A DNA stretch of 64,000 bases from the NCBI RefSeq assembly GCF_009760915.1, contig NZ_VIDQ01000030.1, positions 1 to 64,000 on the forward strand, read 5' to 3'. Shown here piece by piece: positions 44,748-54,762 of this stretch. Position 1 is the stretch's first letter. The number at the start of each line of letters is the position of its first letter. The notes below the pieces were generated by a model. The model saw only the letters and a program-made list of their open reading frames with translations, had not been told where the DNA came from and searched no databases. The position numbers and the translations under genes were made by a program. Origin of the DNA: Azohydromonas aeria (GTDB lineage: Bacteria > Pseudomonadota > Gammaproteobacteria > Burkholderiales > Burkholderiaceae_C).

Positions 44748-45038
44748 GGCCGCGCACGGCTGCCCGACCAGCAGGGCGCAGGCACGCTCGGTGCGAGGGT
44801 GGGATTCGTCGTCGGGCGGCTGCGACACGGTAGCGGGAGGAAAGTGACGGGCAAGAGGCACAAGGCGCCTCGTCCCGATGCTATCCGCCGCCCGGGCCGG
44901 CGCTCGGCGCCGCGCCGCGCCGCGCCGCGTGTGCAGTAATGCCGCCATGTCGTGGCCGGCGTGCCGCCCGGCGCCTGCCCGGCATGCCTCGTGCCGGGGA
45001 GCCGGGCAGCCGGGCCGCCGATCGGGGCGGCGCGGGCG

Positions 45039-45500
45039 CTACTCCAGCAGCCGCAGGTCCACGATCAGCGCGAAGGCCGGCGCGATGCGCAGCGGGCGGC
45101 CGTGGTCGTCGAGGTCCACGTGCCCGGCCAGGCCCACGGCGCAGCCCGAGACCTCCAGCCGGATCGCCAGCATCTGCAGCAGCGGCGCGTCGGGCCCGCG
45201 CGGGCGCCAGGTGCCGTGCTCCAGCGACACGAAGACGAGCTCCGTGCCCGGCGGCACCAGCGCCAGCGCCTCGCGCTGGAAGCGCTTGAAGCCCGTGAGC
45301 CGGTTGTCCGAGGGCTCCTCGTCCATCACCGGCAGCACCCGCGCGTCCAGCGCCCGCGCGCGGTGCAGCGCCAGCCAGCGCCCGGCGTAGTGCCGCAGCC
45401 GCACGCCCGGCGCGCACAGCCGCGCGGCGTAGAGGGCATACACCGCGCGCAGCCCCGCGGGCACGTCGGGCGTCGGGAAGGAGTCGGAACGGTCGCTCAT
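45039..45500 (-). CDS. Conserved-looking protein of unknown function
   Basis: 153 residues, with GAGGTGAC before the ATG. No signal peptide or membrane segment. RLRHYAGRWLALHRARALDARVL and FVSLEHGTWRPRGPDAPLLQMLA suggest a folded soluble alpha/beta protein. No family recognised. Codon use resembles neighbours. The 291 bp between this gene and the HPt-like gene hold nothing I can identify. Confidence 0.65.
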   Translation of the reverse strand: MSDRSDSFPTPDVPAGLRAVYALYAARLCAPGVRLRHYAGRWLALHRARALDARVLPVMDEEPSDNRLTGFKRFQREALALVPPGTELVFVSLEHGTWRPRGPDAPLLQMLAIRLEVSGCAVGLAGHVDLDDHGRPLRIAPAFALIVDLRLLE

Positions 45501-45624
45501 GTCACCTCGGCAGCGGGCCGCGACGGGGCTCGCCGGCACAGGGTGATGGTGAGCGCTGCCGCGCCGCAAGCCACCAACAAGGGCATCCGCCCCCGCCCGG
45601 GGCGGGTGGGTCCGGGCCCGGCGT

Positions 45625-46107
45625 TCAGGGCGCAACCAGCACGAAGCGCGCCTCGCGCCGCGCGATGCGCCAGCCCTCGGCCGTGAGCGCGAACTCGTCC
45701 TCGAACTCGCCCAGCGCCTGGCGCTGCGCCGGGCGGCCGAAGGGCCCCTCGGCGTCGGCCGCGTCGCCGCTCCACAGCAGCACCACGCTCAGGCCGCGCG
45801 CCCGCGTGGGCGACTCCAGCTCGATGACGCCGCCCGTCACCAGGTGGCGCGTGATGCGCGCGGCCGGGCGCATGCGGTAGGAGGCCACGATCGCCTCGCG
45901 CCCGCGCAGCGGCTCGCCGCCGGGGCGCGTGAGCACGCCGTCCGGCGTGAACAGCGCGGCGAAGTCCTCGTGGCGCTGGCTGTCGGTGGCCTGCGCGGCG
46001 CGCGCCACCAGGTCGCGGCAGGCCTGCTCGGCCAGCAGCCGCTCGACGGGCGAAGGCGGCCAGGCGGGCAGCGGAGTGGCGGCGGATGGCGGGGCGTCGT
46101 GGCTCAT
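45625..46107 (-). CDS. SnoaL/NTF2-like fold protein
   Basis: 160 residues. VERLLAEQACRDLVARAAQATDSQRHEDFAALFTPDGVL, LRGREAIVASYRMR and ITRHLVTGGVIEL are typical of SnoaL-like polyketide cyclase or ring-hydroxylating dioxygenase beta-subunit folds (read as three short matches). Substrate unknown; divergent from the PEP-CTERM gene. Confidence 0.8.
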   Translation of the reverse strand: MSHDAPPSAATPLPAWPPSPVERLLAEQACRDLVARAAQATDSQRHEDFAALFTPDGVLTRPGGEPLRGREAIVASYRMRPAARITRHLVTGGVIELESPTRARGLSVVLLWSGDAADAEGPFGRPAQRQALGEFEDEFALTAEGWRIARREARFVLVAP

Positions 46108-46237
46108 GGTTTGTTCACCGGAATTACAGGCAGGGGGCTCGATTGGAACGCGCCGTGCAGGCCTGATGCGCGGCAGGGCCGGGGCGACCGCTTTGCCTGG
46201 ACGCAGCGCGCCGCCGGCCCGCAGCCAGGAGCCCACC

Positions 46238-46966
46238 ATGAACCGTACCGCCCTGCGCGCCGCCGCCACGGCCGCGCTGCTGCCGCTGGCCTGCGCCGGC
46301 GCCCATGCCGCCGCCACGGCCTACACCAGCCGGGCCGCCTTCGCCGCCGACGCCGGGCCGCTGCGCGTCGAGACCTTCGAGGGCTTCGCCACCGGCGCCA
46401 CGCCGGGCGGGTTGCCCGCGCTGGGCATCACGCGCATCGAGGCCCTCACCGGCATCGGCGACGCGACGCAGGCCACGGTGGGGTCCTCGCAGAGCCTGCC
46501 CTTCCCCCTGTTCCGCGCCGCGCTGCCTTCGGGCACGCAGTTCCTGAGCAACCCGCTGGACGAGTCCGGGCGCTTCGCCACCGGCGCGCTGGTGTTCACG
46601 CTGGAGCGGCGCGTGCGCGCGGTGGGCGCCTTCATCGCCGACGACGCGCCGCTGGGCGGCTTCGAGATCGACGCCTACAAGAACGGCGAGCGCGTGGCCA
46701 GCGTGCGGCTGGCGCCGCGCACGCTGCCCGACTCCTTCGCCGGGCTGCGCGCCGACTGGGGCTTCGACGCCTTCGTGCTGCGCGCCGCCCACCCCGACGA
46801 CTCCTGGGGCCTGGACGACCTGCAGCTGGCCGCGCCGGTGCCCGAGCCGGGCGGCTGGGCGATGCTGGCGGCGGGTCTGGGCGCGGTGAGCATGGCGGCG
46901 CGGCGGCGCGGCAGGGGCGCCGCCGGCGCCAGCTGCCGCCGGCCGCCTCAGCGCACCGCCACGTAG
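46238..46966 (+). CDS. PEP-CTERM sorting-domain protein (second copy)
   Basis: 242 residues after GCCAGGAGCC. Signal peptide cut near AGAHAAA; middle domain with ETFEGFATGATPGGLPALG, a beta-sandwich pattern common in PEP-CTERM proteins; sorting signal VPEPGGWAMLAAGLGAVSM then ARRRGRG. About 15 extra residues follow the basic anchor. The 3' end overlaps the convergent lipoprotein gene by 19 bp. It would be cleaved by an exosortase encoded elsewhere. Confidence 0.85.
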   Translation: MNRTALRAAATAALLPLACAGAHAAATAYTSRAAFAADAGPLRVETFEGFATGATPGGLPALGITRIEALTGIGDATQATVGSSQSLPFPLFRAALPSGTQFLSNPLDESGRFATGALVFTLERRVRAVGAFIADDAPLGGFEIDAYKNGERVASVRLAPRTLPDSFAGLRADWGFDAFVLRAAHPDDSWGLDDLQLAAPVPEPGGWAMLAAGLGAVSMAARRRGRGAAGASCRRPPQRTAT

Positions 46967-49545
46967 TACCGGGCCAGGCTGCTCAGCGGCACGTTCGAAC
47001 CCGTCTGCACCACCATGACGTGGGCGCCGCCGGCGCTGTGGAAGATCCGCAGGCCGTAGCTCTGCTGCTCGTTGATCAGCGGCAGCGCCAGGTCGGCGTC
47101 CTGGAACAGCAGCGGGCCCGTGAAGCGCATGTAGGCGGCGGGATAGCTGGGCGTGTAGGGATAGACGTCCGAGCCGGGCGTGAACTGCAGCACCAACGCC
47201 TCCTCCGCGGCCGACGAATGGCTGAAGCCCAGCATCGACGTCACGCCGGTCAGCCGGCCCGCGTAGCGCAGCGTCGCGGCGTCGAAGTAGGTGCCGGCAG
47301 AGGTGAACACCAGGCTCTGGTCGCCGGCGAGGTACAGCGGCGTCTGCATGTCGTAGTCGCCGTGGTAGGGCGAGTCGCCGGTGGTGGTGACGAGGTGGGT
47401 GGCCGGGACGAAGCTGAAGTAGTTGATGTCGCTGGGCGACGACCCCTGCGGCATGAAGAACACCTTGTCGAGCCGATCGGCCAGCACGCCGTACTGGGTG
47501 CCGTAGAAGCCTGCGCCGCCGTAGGGCACCTTTTGCACGATGCGCGCGCCGGTGCGGGCATTGAAGGTTGCGACCGGGTCCTCGACCCACTGGCCGCCGG
47601 TCTGACCGATCAGGTGCACGATGCCGGCGTTGGTGACGAAGGCATCGGTCTGCGCGCCGCCGGTGGCGAAGGTCTTGATCACGGCGGCGGTGCCCACGTC
47701 CACGAGGCTGAAGCGGCCCTCGTAGAGCACGCCGGCGAGCAACCCGTCCGGGCTCAGGCTCAGCGCCTTGACGGCGGCGGGCAGCGCGACCGAGCGAACG
47801 GAGCCCGCGAAGGGATCGACGATGCGCAGCACGTTCGCACCCCACGCGGGCGCCATCACCAGCCGGTCCAGGCCGACGCTGTAGCGCGCCAGCCCCGGCA
47901 CGAAGTTCAGCGCCACCGCATTGCGGAACTGCGCCAGCGCGCGCACGGTGACCCTGGCCCGGCTCGATGAGCGGCCGTCGCTGACCCGCACGGACAGCAC
48001 GTAGGTGCCGGCCAGGTCGGGCTGGAAGGACGCGTCCGCCGCCGCCGCGCTGGCCACGGTGGCGGTGCTGCCGGCGGGCTGGGCATCCAGCGTCCAGGCG
48101 TAGGTGAGCGCATCGTCGTCGTCATCGAAGCTGGAGGCGGCCGACAGGGCCACCGCCGTGCCCGCGAGCACCGTGAGATTGGAGCGCTCGACCACGGCCA
48201 CGGGCGCATGCGTGCCGAAGTCCAGCGCCACGGTCTGCTCGGCGAAGGCGCCCAGGCGGTCGGTCACGCGCAGCCGGAACTGGTAGCGGCCCTCCACGTC
48301 GGGCGTGAAGGTGGGCGACACGGCGCTGGTGGAGGACAGCGCCGCCTTGCTGCCGGCCGGGCGCGACACGATGCTCCAGGCATGGGTGAGCGCGTCGCCG
48401 TCCGCATCCGAGCTGGCGTCGCCGCGCAGCGTGACGGTGGTGCCCACGGGCAGCAGCCTGTCCGGCGCGCCCGGCACGGACTGCGGCGTGGCGTTGGTGC
48501 CGACGCTGACCGTGGGGCGGCGGTTGTTCACGCGCACCGTCGTGGTGTGGACGCTGCGCGCGCCCTTGGCGTCGGCGGCGGTGAAGGTGACGACGTAATC
48601 ACCCAGGCGGTCGGGGCGCAGCAGCGTGGAGTTGCCCGCGGAGCTGCCCAGCGTGGCGGTACTGCCGCCCGGGCGGCTGGTCAGCGTCCAGGTCTTGGTG
48701 AGGGCGTCGCCGTCGGCGTCGGACGCGGTGGCATTGAGCATCACGTCATAGCCCACCGAGGCCGCCACGGTTGCCTTGCCGGCCTCGGCCGTCACGTTGC
48801 CCACGGAGCTGACCACCACGGCGGTGGGCGCGCGGTTGGCGACGTTGAAGGGATAGACCGTCTCGAAGGCCGCGCCGACGGGGTCCACGCCGCGGACCTT
48901 GACCTGGTAGGTCCCCACGGCATCGGCCGTGAAGCGGGCGGTCTTGCCCGTGACGGTCAGGGCGGCGGTGCTGGCGGCGGGCTTGCTCAGCAGGGTGAAG
49001 CTGACCGTGACGGCCTGGCCGTCCGGGTCCTTGCTGCCGCCGGCATCCAGCACGACGGCGGCGCCCACCGTGGCGCTGGTGGCGACGGCCGTGACCGCCG
49101 AGGCGGTGAAGGCGGCGGACACGGACACGCTGGGCACGGGCGCGCGGTTGGTGACCTGCACCGCCACCGTCTGGGTCGCGCTGGCGCGGCCGTCGCTGAC
49201 CTGCAGCGCGTATTCGTAGGTGCCGGCCACGTCCGGCGTCCACTCCAACTGCGCCTGCGTGGAAGAGGCCGGGGCCTTGCCGCCCGCGGGCTGCTTGCGC
49301 AACGTCCAGCGGTACGTCAGCGCGTTGCCGTCCGGATCCCTGCTGGCCGAGCCGTCCAAGCGCACCGTGCCGTTGAGGGAAGCCACCAGGGCCGAGCTGG
49401 TCGCGGTCACGTCGCCGCTGACCATCGCGGCGACTTCGGGCGCCTGGTTCGCGTGGGTACCTTCGCTGCCATCGCCGCCACCGCACGCCGCCAGCAATGC
49501 CGCGAGCAAGCCGGCGGCCAAGCCGCTCCTGAGCCGTTTCTGCAT
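46948..49545 (-). CDS. PKD-repeat lipoprotein with C-terminal propeller-like domain
   Basis: 865 residues after GGGGGAGG. Lipobox LLAAC near residue 21, followed by five PKD/REJ-like repeats of ~90-100 residues, recognisable by N(R)xP starts, DGSASRDPDGNALTYRWTL-type cores and DxxGTYxxxLxVSDG ends. The last ~300 residues (PSGL-like blades such as LDRLVMAPAWGANVLRIVD, ALSLSPDGLLAGVLYEG) resemble a beta-propeller. Probably an outer-membrane or surface protein for adhesion or carbohydrate contact. Monocistronic. Confidence 0.85.
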   Translation of the reverse strand: MQKRLRSGLAAGLLAALLAACGGGDGSEGTHANQAPEVAAMVSGDVTATSSALVASLNGTVRLDGSASRDPDGNALTYRWTLRKQPAGGKAPASSTQAQLEWTPDVAGTYEYALQVSDGRASATQTVAVQVTNRAPVPSVSVSAAFTASAVTAVATSATVGAAVVLDAGGSKDPDGQAVTVSFTLLSKPAASTAALTVTGKTARFTADAVGTYQVKVRGVDPVGAAFETVYPFNVANRAPTAVVVSSVGNVTAEAGKATVAASVGYDVMLNATASDADGDALTKTWTLTSRPGGSTATLGSSAGNSTLLRPDRLGDYVVTFTAADAKGARSVHTTTVRVNNRRPTVSVGTNATPQSVPGAPDRLLPVGTTVTLRGDASSDADGDALTHAWSIVSRPAGSKAALSSTSAVSPTFTPDVEGRYQFRLRVTDRLGAFAEQTVALDFGTHAPVAVVERSNLTVLAGTAVALSAASSFDDDDDALTYAWTLDAQPAGSTATVASAAAADASFQPDLAGTYVLSVRVSDGRSSSRARVTVRALAQFRNAVALNFVPGLARYSVGLDRLVMAPAWGANVLRIVDPFAGSVRSVALPAAVKALSLSPDGLLAGVLYEGRFSLVDVGTAAVIKTFATGGAQTDAFVTNAGIVHLIGQTGGQWVEDPVATFNARTGARIVQKVPYGGAGFYGTQYGVLADRLDKVFFMPQGSSPSDINYFSFVPATHLVTTTGDSPYHGDYDMQTPLYLAGDQSLVFTSAGTYFDAATLRYAGRLTGVTSMLGFSHSSAAEEALVLQFTPGSDVYPYTPSYPAAYMRFTGPLLFQDADLALPLINEQQSYGLRIFHSAGGAHVMVVQTGSNVPLSSLARYYVAVR

Positions 49546-49695
49546 GACCTCCCCCTTCTCCGAATGGCGTCGTCGCCCGGTCCATCGGCGAGACGTTATG
49601 TTTCAGATTGTAAAGGAGAGGATCCACGCCGGGACGCGGCGGCAGGCGCGCACGCGTGCCGGCGCCGGCGCTGGCGCCGGACACGCCACGAGCCG

Positions 49696-49723
49696 GGCCT
49701 TCGCTGCCCGGGCAGCGAAGGCC
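49696..49723. terminator. Perfect 28 bp palindrome downstream of the dehydrogenase gene
   Basis: GGCCTTCGCTGCCC directly followed by its exact complement: a 14 bp stem with essentially no free loop, 9 bp beyond the stop of the minus-strand dehydrogenase gene. Probable terminator. Confidence 0.6.
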
Positions 49724-49732
49724 GTGCGGCCG

Positions 49733-50767
49733 TCAGCCGTTGCGGCTCAGCCGCGCCACCAGCGCCCGCGTGTACTCCTGGGTGCCGGCCTGGCCGCCGA
49801 GGTCGCCGGTGCGCACCTGGTCGAGGTTAAGCGTGTCGTCGATGGCCTCGCGCAGCCGCGTGGCCTTGTCGCCCAGCTTGACGTGGTCGAGCATCTGCGC
49901 CGCGGCCAGCAGCAGCGCCGTCGGGTTGGCCAGGCCCTTGCCCGCGATGTCGGGCGCGCTGCCGTGCACGGCCTCGAAGATGGCTGCGTCCGCACCGATG
50001 TTGGCGCCCGGCGCCATGCCCAGCCCGCCCACCAGCCCGGCGGTGAGGTCGGAGAGGATGTCGCCGAACAGGTTGGTGGTGACGAGCACGTCGAACTGCC
50101 AGGGGTTGAGCACCAGCTTCATGGCGCAGGCGTCCACGATCATGGTGTCCATCTCGACGCGCCCGGCGTAGCGCTCGGCGTGCATCTGCTGCGCCGTCTC
50201 CAGGAAGATGCCCGTGAGCGCCTTCATGATGTTGGCCTTGTGCACCACGGTGACCTTCTTGCGGCCCAGCGCGATGGCGTGCTCGAAGGCGTATTCGAGG
50301 ATGTGGCGGCAGCCCTGGCGGGTGTTGATGCCGGTGGCCATGGCCACGGCGTGCGGGTCGTCGTCGATCTGCACGTAGTGCTCGTGGCCGATGTAGAGGC
50401 CCTCGAGGTTCTCGCGCACGAGCAGGATGTCGATGTTGTCGTAACGGCCGCCGGGGATGATGGTGCGCGCCGGGCGCACGTTGGCGAAGAGCCGGAACTC
50501 CTCGCGCAGCCGCACGTTGGAAGAGCGCCAGCCGCCACCCGAGGGCGTCTCCAGCGGCCCTTTCAGCGCCAGCCGCGTGCGCCGGATGCTGTCGAGCGTG
50601 GCCTGCGGCAGCGGGTCGCCCGCGGCCTGCACGCCGGCGGCCCCGGCCACCTGGCGGTCCCACTCGAAGGGCGAGCCCAGCGCATCGAGCACCGCCACGG
50701 CGGACTCGACGATCTCGGGGCCGATGCCGTCGCCGGCGATCAGGGTGGCGGGAATGCGCGTGCTCAT
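49733..50767 (-). CDS. Isocitrate/isopropylmalate dehydrogenase family protein (NAD-IDH-like)
   Basis: 344 residues. [37 protein letters not shown] and [10 protein letters not shown] identify the beta-decarboxylating dehydrogenases; the SSNV substrate loop favours isocitrate over isopropylmalate. Catalytic Tyr/Lys/Asp candidates lie in [15 protein letters not shown] and [13 protein letters not shown]. The length matches bacterial NAD-dependent IDH or homoisocitrate-type enzymes. The start overlaps the stop of the upstream nucleotidyltransferase-like gene by 4 bp. Confidence 0.88.
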   Translation of the reverse strand: MSTRIPATLIAGDGIGPEIVESAVAVLDALGSPFEWDRQVAGAAGVQAAGDPLPQATLDSIRRTRLALKGPLETPSGGGWRSSNVRLREEFRLFANVRPARTIIPGGRYDNIDILLVRENLEGLYIGHEHYVQIDDDPHAVAMATGINTRQGCRHILEYAFEHAIALGRKKVTVVHKANIMKALTGIFLETAQQMHAERYAGRVEMDTMIVDACAMKLVLNPWQFDVLVTTNLFGDILSDLTAGLVGGLGMAPGANIGADAAIFEAVHGSAPDIAGKGLANPTALLLAAAQMLDHVKLGDKATRLREAIDDTLNLDQVRTGDLGGQAGTQEYTRALVARLSRNG

Positions 50768-51639
50768 GGGGCTTGTTCCTTCCTCGACGGTTCTTGATCC
50801 GGGGCGTCCTTGTCGGGCGGGCTGTCGATGGCGGCCGTCCAGGCCGCGATCTCCGCCTCGCTCATCGTACCGGCGGGCTGGAGCCGCGCGTCGCCGGCGC
50901 CGTGCTGCAGGTCGGGCAGGTACTGCTCGCGCGACAGCAGGGTGCCCTGGCAACGGCCCGAGGCCGGCGGCGGCGTCAGCAGCTCGGCCTGCAGCCGCTG
51001 CAGCAGCTCGTGCATCACCCACGCCGGGACGCGGTCGCGCTCGTCGGGATAGATGAAGCCGAAGAGCACCAGGTGCGCCAGCAGCACGCGCCAGTGCGCC
51101 TCGGCGCGCTGCATCAGGTGCGGCCAGTCCAGCGTGGGCGCGCAGGCGCGCAGCACGTGCGCCACGTCGGCGCCGTCGTAGCGCTCGCGCTCCATGATGT
51201 AGGCCTTGGACCAGACCATGTCCTCGGCCGACATGGTGCGCACCGTGCGGCCCAGGATGGTGTCGCTGCCCGCGCGCTCGAACCAGCCGTCGTCCACCGC
51301 GTTGAGCCCGTTGGCCGAGGCGAAGATGAGGTCGATGAAGAAGGGCCCGCTGTAGACCTTGCCCAGCCAGTGCGGGAAGGTCAGCTCGGTGTGCAGCCCG
51401 CTGCCGGCGAGCACCTGGCCGAGCCGGTCGAAGTCGGCGCGGCGCAGGAACAGGTCCAGGTCCTTCGTGGGCCGCTCCACGCCCGTGAGCCCGGCCAGCG
51501 CGAAGGCGCCGCCCACCAGGAACGGGATGCCGGCGTCGTCCAGGGCCTGCAGCACCTGCACGTAGAAGGGCTCGGCCCGCGGGTCGAGCGCGGTGGCGCT
51601 GGCCGCCGGCGGCAGCGGCGAATGGGCGGTCGATGTCAT
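50764..51639 (-). CDS. Nucleotidyltransferase-fold protein
   Basis: 291 residues from the ATG at 51639. The nucleotidyltransferase signature is clear: FLVGGAFALAGLTGVERPTKDLDLFL, with the DLD metal ligands, then FIDLIFA. This resembles AbiEii-like/DUF6036 predicted transferases. A further upstream ATG (51747) would collide with the divergent gene's start and is not used. Why it is coupled to a dehydrogenase gene is unclear. Confidence 0.75.
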   Translation of the reverse strand: MTSTAHSPLPPAASATALDPRAEPFYVQVLQALDDAGIPFLVGGAFALAGLTGVERPTKDLDLFLRRADFDRLGQVLAGSGLHTELTFPHWLGKVYSGPFFIDLIFASANGLNAVDDGWFERAGSDTILGRTVRTMSAEDMVWSKAYIMERERYDGADVAHVLRACAPTLDWPHLMQRAEAHWRVLLAHLVLFGFIYPDERDRVPAWVMHELLQRLQAELLTPPPASGRCQGTLLSREQYLPDLQHGAGDARLQPAGTMSEAEIAAWTAAIDSPPDKDAPDQEPSRKEQAP

Positions 51640-51745
51640 GGGCGCACCGGGCAAGGCCCGTGCCTTGCTCCGGGCCGGCACCGGGCTGCGGCCGCGCGCG
51701 GCCGCAGCCCCCGCATGCATTCCGTCATCGAAGGAGGACACCGGC

Positions 51746-52657
51746 ATGTCCCTGCCATCCGAGCCCGGCCATTCCGCGGCATCCCAGCCACCACAACACC
51801 AGCAGCAGCAGCCATCCCAGGCGTCCGCGCAGCCCGCGGGTCCGTCCCATCAACCCGCGCCGCAGGGTGCCGCGGCCACCGGCGGCAACGGCCACGCCGG
51901 CGTGCTGCGCTTCGCCGCCGTGGGCGACCTGCACGTCACCAAGGACTCCGCCGGCCAGTTGCGCCCGTTCTTCGCCCAGGCCTGCGAGGCCGCCGACGTG
52001 CTGCTGCTGTGCGGCGACCTCACCGACTACGGCACCAGCGAGGAGGCGAAGGTGCTGGCCGAGGAGCTGGCGCACGTGTCGGTGCCGGTGGTGGCGGTGC
52101 TGGGCAACCACGACTACGAGTCCGGCCAGCCCGAGGAGGTGGCGCGCATCCTCAAGGGCGCCGGCGTGCGCGTGCTCGACGGCGAGGCCGTGGAGATCAT
52201 GGGCGTGGGCATCGCCGGCACCAAGGGCTTCTGCGGCGGCTACGGCCGCGGCGCGCTCGGGCCCTGGGGCGAGCAGGCGATCAAGAGCTTCGTGCAGGAG
52301 GCGCTGCACGAGACGCTGAAGCTGGAGTCGGCGCTGGCCAAGCTGCGCACGCCCGACAGGATCGCGCTGCTGCACTACGCGCCCATCGTGGGCACGGTGC
52401 AGGGCGAGCCGGTGGAGATCTTCCCGTTCCTGGGCACGAGCCGGCTGGAGGAGCCGCTGATCCGCTATCCCGTGAGCGCCGTCTTCCACGGCCACGCGCA
52501 CCGCGGCTCGCCGGAGGGCAAGACCGTCAACGGCACGCCGGTGTTCAACGTGGCCATGCCGCTGCTGCGCCACCACTATCCGCAGCAGCCGGCCTTCCGG
52601 CTGCTGGAGCTGCCGCGGCCGGCGGCGCCGGCGCAGCCGGGCGCGGGCGCGCACTGA
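51746..52657 (+). CDS. Calcineurin-like metallophosphoesterase
   Basis: 303 residues after GAAGGAGGAC. A Gln/Pro/Ser-rich tail of ~50 residues precedes the catalytic domain: VGDLHV, LCGDLTDYG, LGNHDYES, LLHYAPI and FHGHAHRG supply the full set of di-metal ligands. Likely a phosphodiesterase or phosphatase. Cytoplasmic by prediction. Divergent from the nucleotidyltransferase-like gene. Confidence 0.88.
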   Translation: MSLPSEPGHSAASQPPQHQQQQPSQASAQPAGPSHQPAPQGAAATGGNGHAGVLRFAAVGDLHVTKDSAGQLRPFFAQACEAADVLLLCGDLTDYGTSEEAKVLAEELAHVSVPVVAVLGNHDYESGQPEEVARILKGAGVRVLDGEAVEIMGVGIAGTKGFCGGYGRGALGPWGEQAIKSFVQEALHETLKLESALAKLRTPDRIALLHYAPIVGTVQGEPVEIFPFLGTSRLEEPLIRYPVSAVFHGHAHRGSPEGKTVNGTPVFNVAMPLLRHHYPQQPAFRLLELPRPAAPAQPGAGAH

Positions 52658-52679
52658 CGCCCGGCCCCGGGACGGCGCG

Positions 52680-53933
52680 TCAGGCCCAGTCCCGGTCCGG
52701 CCTGGGCTTCATGGCCCGCGCCGCGCGCACCACGTCGTCGAGGTCCACCGGGTCGCTGAAGGGGTCCGCGTCGAGCACCGTGACGCGGTTGAGCAGCCGC
52801 TGCCAGCGGTGCAGCTCCTCGACGCAGGCGGCATCGGGCACGCGGTGCAGGCTGCCGTCGGCCTGCGGCTGCAGGTCGCACAGCCCGTTGTGCAGCCACT
52901 CGCCGGTGTGCCAGTCGGGCATGTCCACGCCGGGGAAGAGGCACACGCCGTGCAGGTCGATGCCCCGGTCCACGGCCGCCAGCGACTCCTGCATCACGTC
53001 GCGCAGCCAGTCCTCGCGCCCGTGGCCCAGGCCGCTGGTTTCCGAGATGACCATGGGCCGGCCGTAGCGGCGCCAGATGCCGTGCAGCAGCTCGCACAGC
53101 GGCCGGATGCGGTCGTCGTCGGGCGCCAGCGCCTGGTGCGGGCCCTGCTCGCGGTACTCCATCTGCCCGAAGGCGTAGCAGTTGCAGCCCACCACGTCGA
53201 GCACTTCCGGGGCGCCGCCGAGCTCCGGGCGCAGGCGCCCGGCGAGCACGTCCCAGGCGTGGCAGGCGTCGTCCTCGCACTCGCGCCGCGCCGCCTCGGC
53301 CAGGTCGGGCCGGTCCCGCGGCGGCACCACGTGGATCAGCGGCTCGACGTGCAGCATGCGCGCTTCGGGCAGCACCTCGCGGATCGCCCTGACGCCGGCG
53401 ACGGCCGCCGCGCACAGCGCGTCGCGCAGCGCGTACCGGCCCTCGCGGCTACGCCCGAAGGGACCCATCCAGCCCCACTCGCCGCCGGCGAAGCCCCAGA
53501 ACGTGATCTCGTTGATGGGCGTGAAGAAGTGCGGGCCGCGCACGCGCGCCGCCACGTGCTCGGCCGCGGCGCGGCAGTAGGCGGCGAAGCGCGGCACGAA
53601 CTGCGGCATGAACGGGTCCAGCCCGTCCGGATAGCCGTAGTGGCACAGGTCCCACACCGGCAGGATCTGCGCGGCGTTCATGGCCTCGATCACCGGCGCC
53701 AGGCCGGAGAAGTCGAAGCCCTCGGCGCCGCGGTCCACCAGCGGCCAGGGGATGCCCTCGCGCGCCACGGCGATGCCCACGCTGCGCAGGAAGGCGTAGT
53801 CCTGCATCGCGAAGCGGTCGTGCTGCGTCTCGGCCACGAGGTTGCGCCGGCCCTGGTCCTTCCACAGGAAGGTCGAGCATTCGAAGCCGGAAAGGAAGAA
53901 GGTGGGGAACAGGCCGGCGTGGGTGCTGCTCAT
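52680..53933 (-). CDS. GH1/GH5-like glycoside hydrolase (beta-glucosidase type)
   Basis: 417 residues. A TIM-barrel glycosidase pattern with acid/base Glu in FFTPINEITFWGFAGG and nucleophile Glu in MVISETSGLGHG, both at the ends of strands as in clan GH-A. No signal peptide, so cytoplasmic. It lies 70 bp downstream of an acetoacetate-decarboxylase-like gene on the same strand. Glycosidic substrate unknown. Confidence 0.8.
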   Translation of the reverse strand: MSSTHAGLFPTFFLSGFECSTFLWKDQGRRNLVAETQHDRFAMQDYAFLRSVGIAVAREGIPWPLVDRGAEGFDFSGLAPVIEAMNAAQILPVWDLCHYGYPDGLDPFMPQFVPRFAAYCRAAAEHVAARVRGPHFFTPINEITFWGFAGGEWGWMGPFGRSREGRYALRDALCAAAVAGVRAIREVLPEARMLHVEPLIHVVPPRDRPDLAEAARRECEDDACHAWDVLAGRLRPELGGAPEVLDVVGCNCYAFGQMEYREQGPHQALAPDDDRIRPLCELLHGIWRRYGRPMVISETSGLGHGREDWLRDVMQESLAAVDRGIDLHGVCLFPGVDMPDWHTGEWLHNGLCDLQPQADGSLHRVPDAACVEELHRWQRLLNRVTVLDADPFSDPVDLDDVVRAARAMKPRPDRDWA

Positions 53934-54003
53934 GGCTGGGCTTTCGCGACGGGCGGGAATGGCGCCGCGGCGGCAAGCGGGGCGCCCGGCGGCGCCTCCC
54001 GGC

Positions 54004-54762
54004 TCAGCCCCCCAGCCGCCGCGGCCCGTACAGCAGCGCCTGCGCTTGCGGCACGACCTGGCTCCACAGCGCGCGCTCTCCGATGTCGAGTGCCCGCAGC
54101 GCGTCGGCCAGCGGTCCCCGGCCCAGCACCAGCCGCGCGCCGCCGCCCGGGTGCTCGCGCCAGCGTTCCTGGCGCAGGCGCAGCTCGCTGACCACGGGCA
54201 CGCCCTCCAGCAGCGTGTGCGCCAGCAGCGACAGCTCGCGCGCCGGCCCGTGCCCTTCGGCATCGCGGCATTCCAGCGCCAGCGCCGGCGTGTCCGACCC
54301 GTCCTCGTGCAGCGCGCAGCGCAGCCGGCCCGCGCCGTCGTCGCGGCGCAGGTCGGCGACCCACTTCGGAAAGCCCGCCAGCCGCACGCCGCCGTCGCGG
54401 GCGCGCGCGGTGGTCACGGGCATCTGCCAGATGAAGGCTTCGAAGCGCTTCCTCAACAGGTTGCGCAGCGCCTGCCATTGCGGCACCGCGCCGTGCCCGA
54501 CCGGCAGCACCACGGCCAGCTCGTCGTAGGCGCCCAGGTCGCCTTCGAGGTAGCGCACCGCGATCACGCCCAGCAGGCAGCGCCCCGGGCGCCAGGACAG
54601 CGGCTGCAGCACGCCAGCCATGGCGGCGGGCAGCAGCGCGCGCGCCGCGCCGGCGTCGGCGCTGAAGACGGCGGCCATGGCCGAGAGCGCGCGCAGCTGC
54701 AGCGGCAGCGGCTGCCCGCCGAGCGCCGCGCAGGGGTGACGGGAAACGTCGAGGAATGCCAT
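54004..54762 (-). CDS. Acetoacetate decarboxylase-family protein
   Basis: 252 residues. The ADC fold is suggested by LLPAAMAGVLQPLSWRPGRCLLGVIAVRY and YDELAVVLPVG; GFPKWVADLR carries a Lys at the Schiff-base position of acetoacetate decarboxylase. Many members of the wider family are not decarboxylases. It is divergent from the FAD oxidoreductase gene and may share its pathway. A longer start 36 bp upstream is possible. Confidence 0.75.
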   Translation of the reverse strand: MAFLDVSRHPCAALGGQPLPLQLRALSAMAAVFSADAGAARALLPAAMAGVLQPLSWRPGRCLLGVIAVRYLEGDLGAYDELAVVLPVGHGAVPQWQALRNLLRKRFEAFIWQMPVTTARARDGGVRLAGFPKWVADLRRDDGAGRLRCALHEDGSDTPALALECRDAEGHGPARELSLLAHTLLEGVPVVSELRLRQERWREHPGGGARLVLGRGPLADALRALDIGERALWSQVVPQAQALLYGPRRLGG

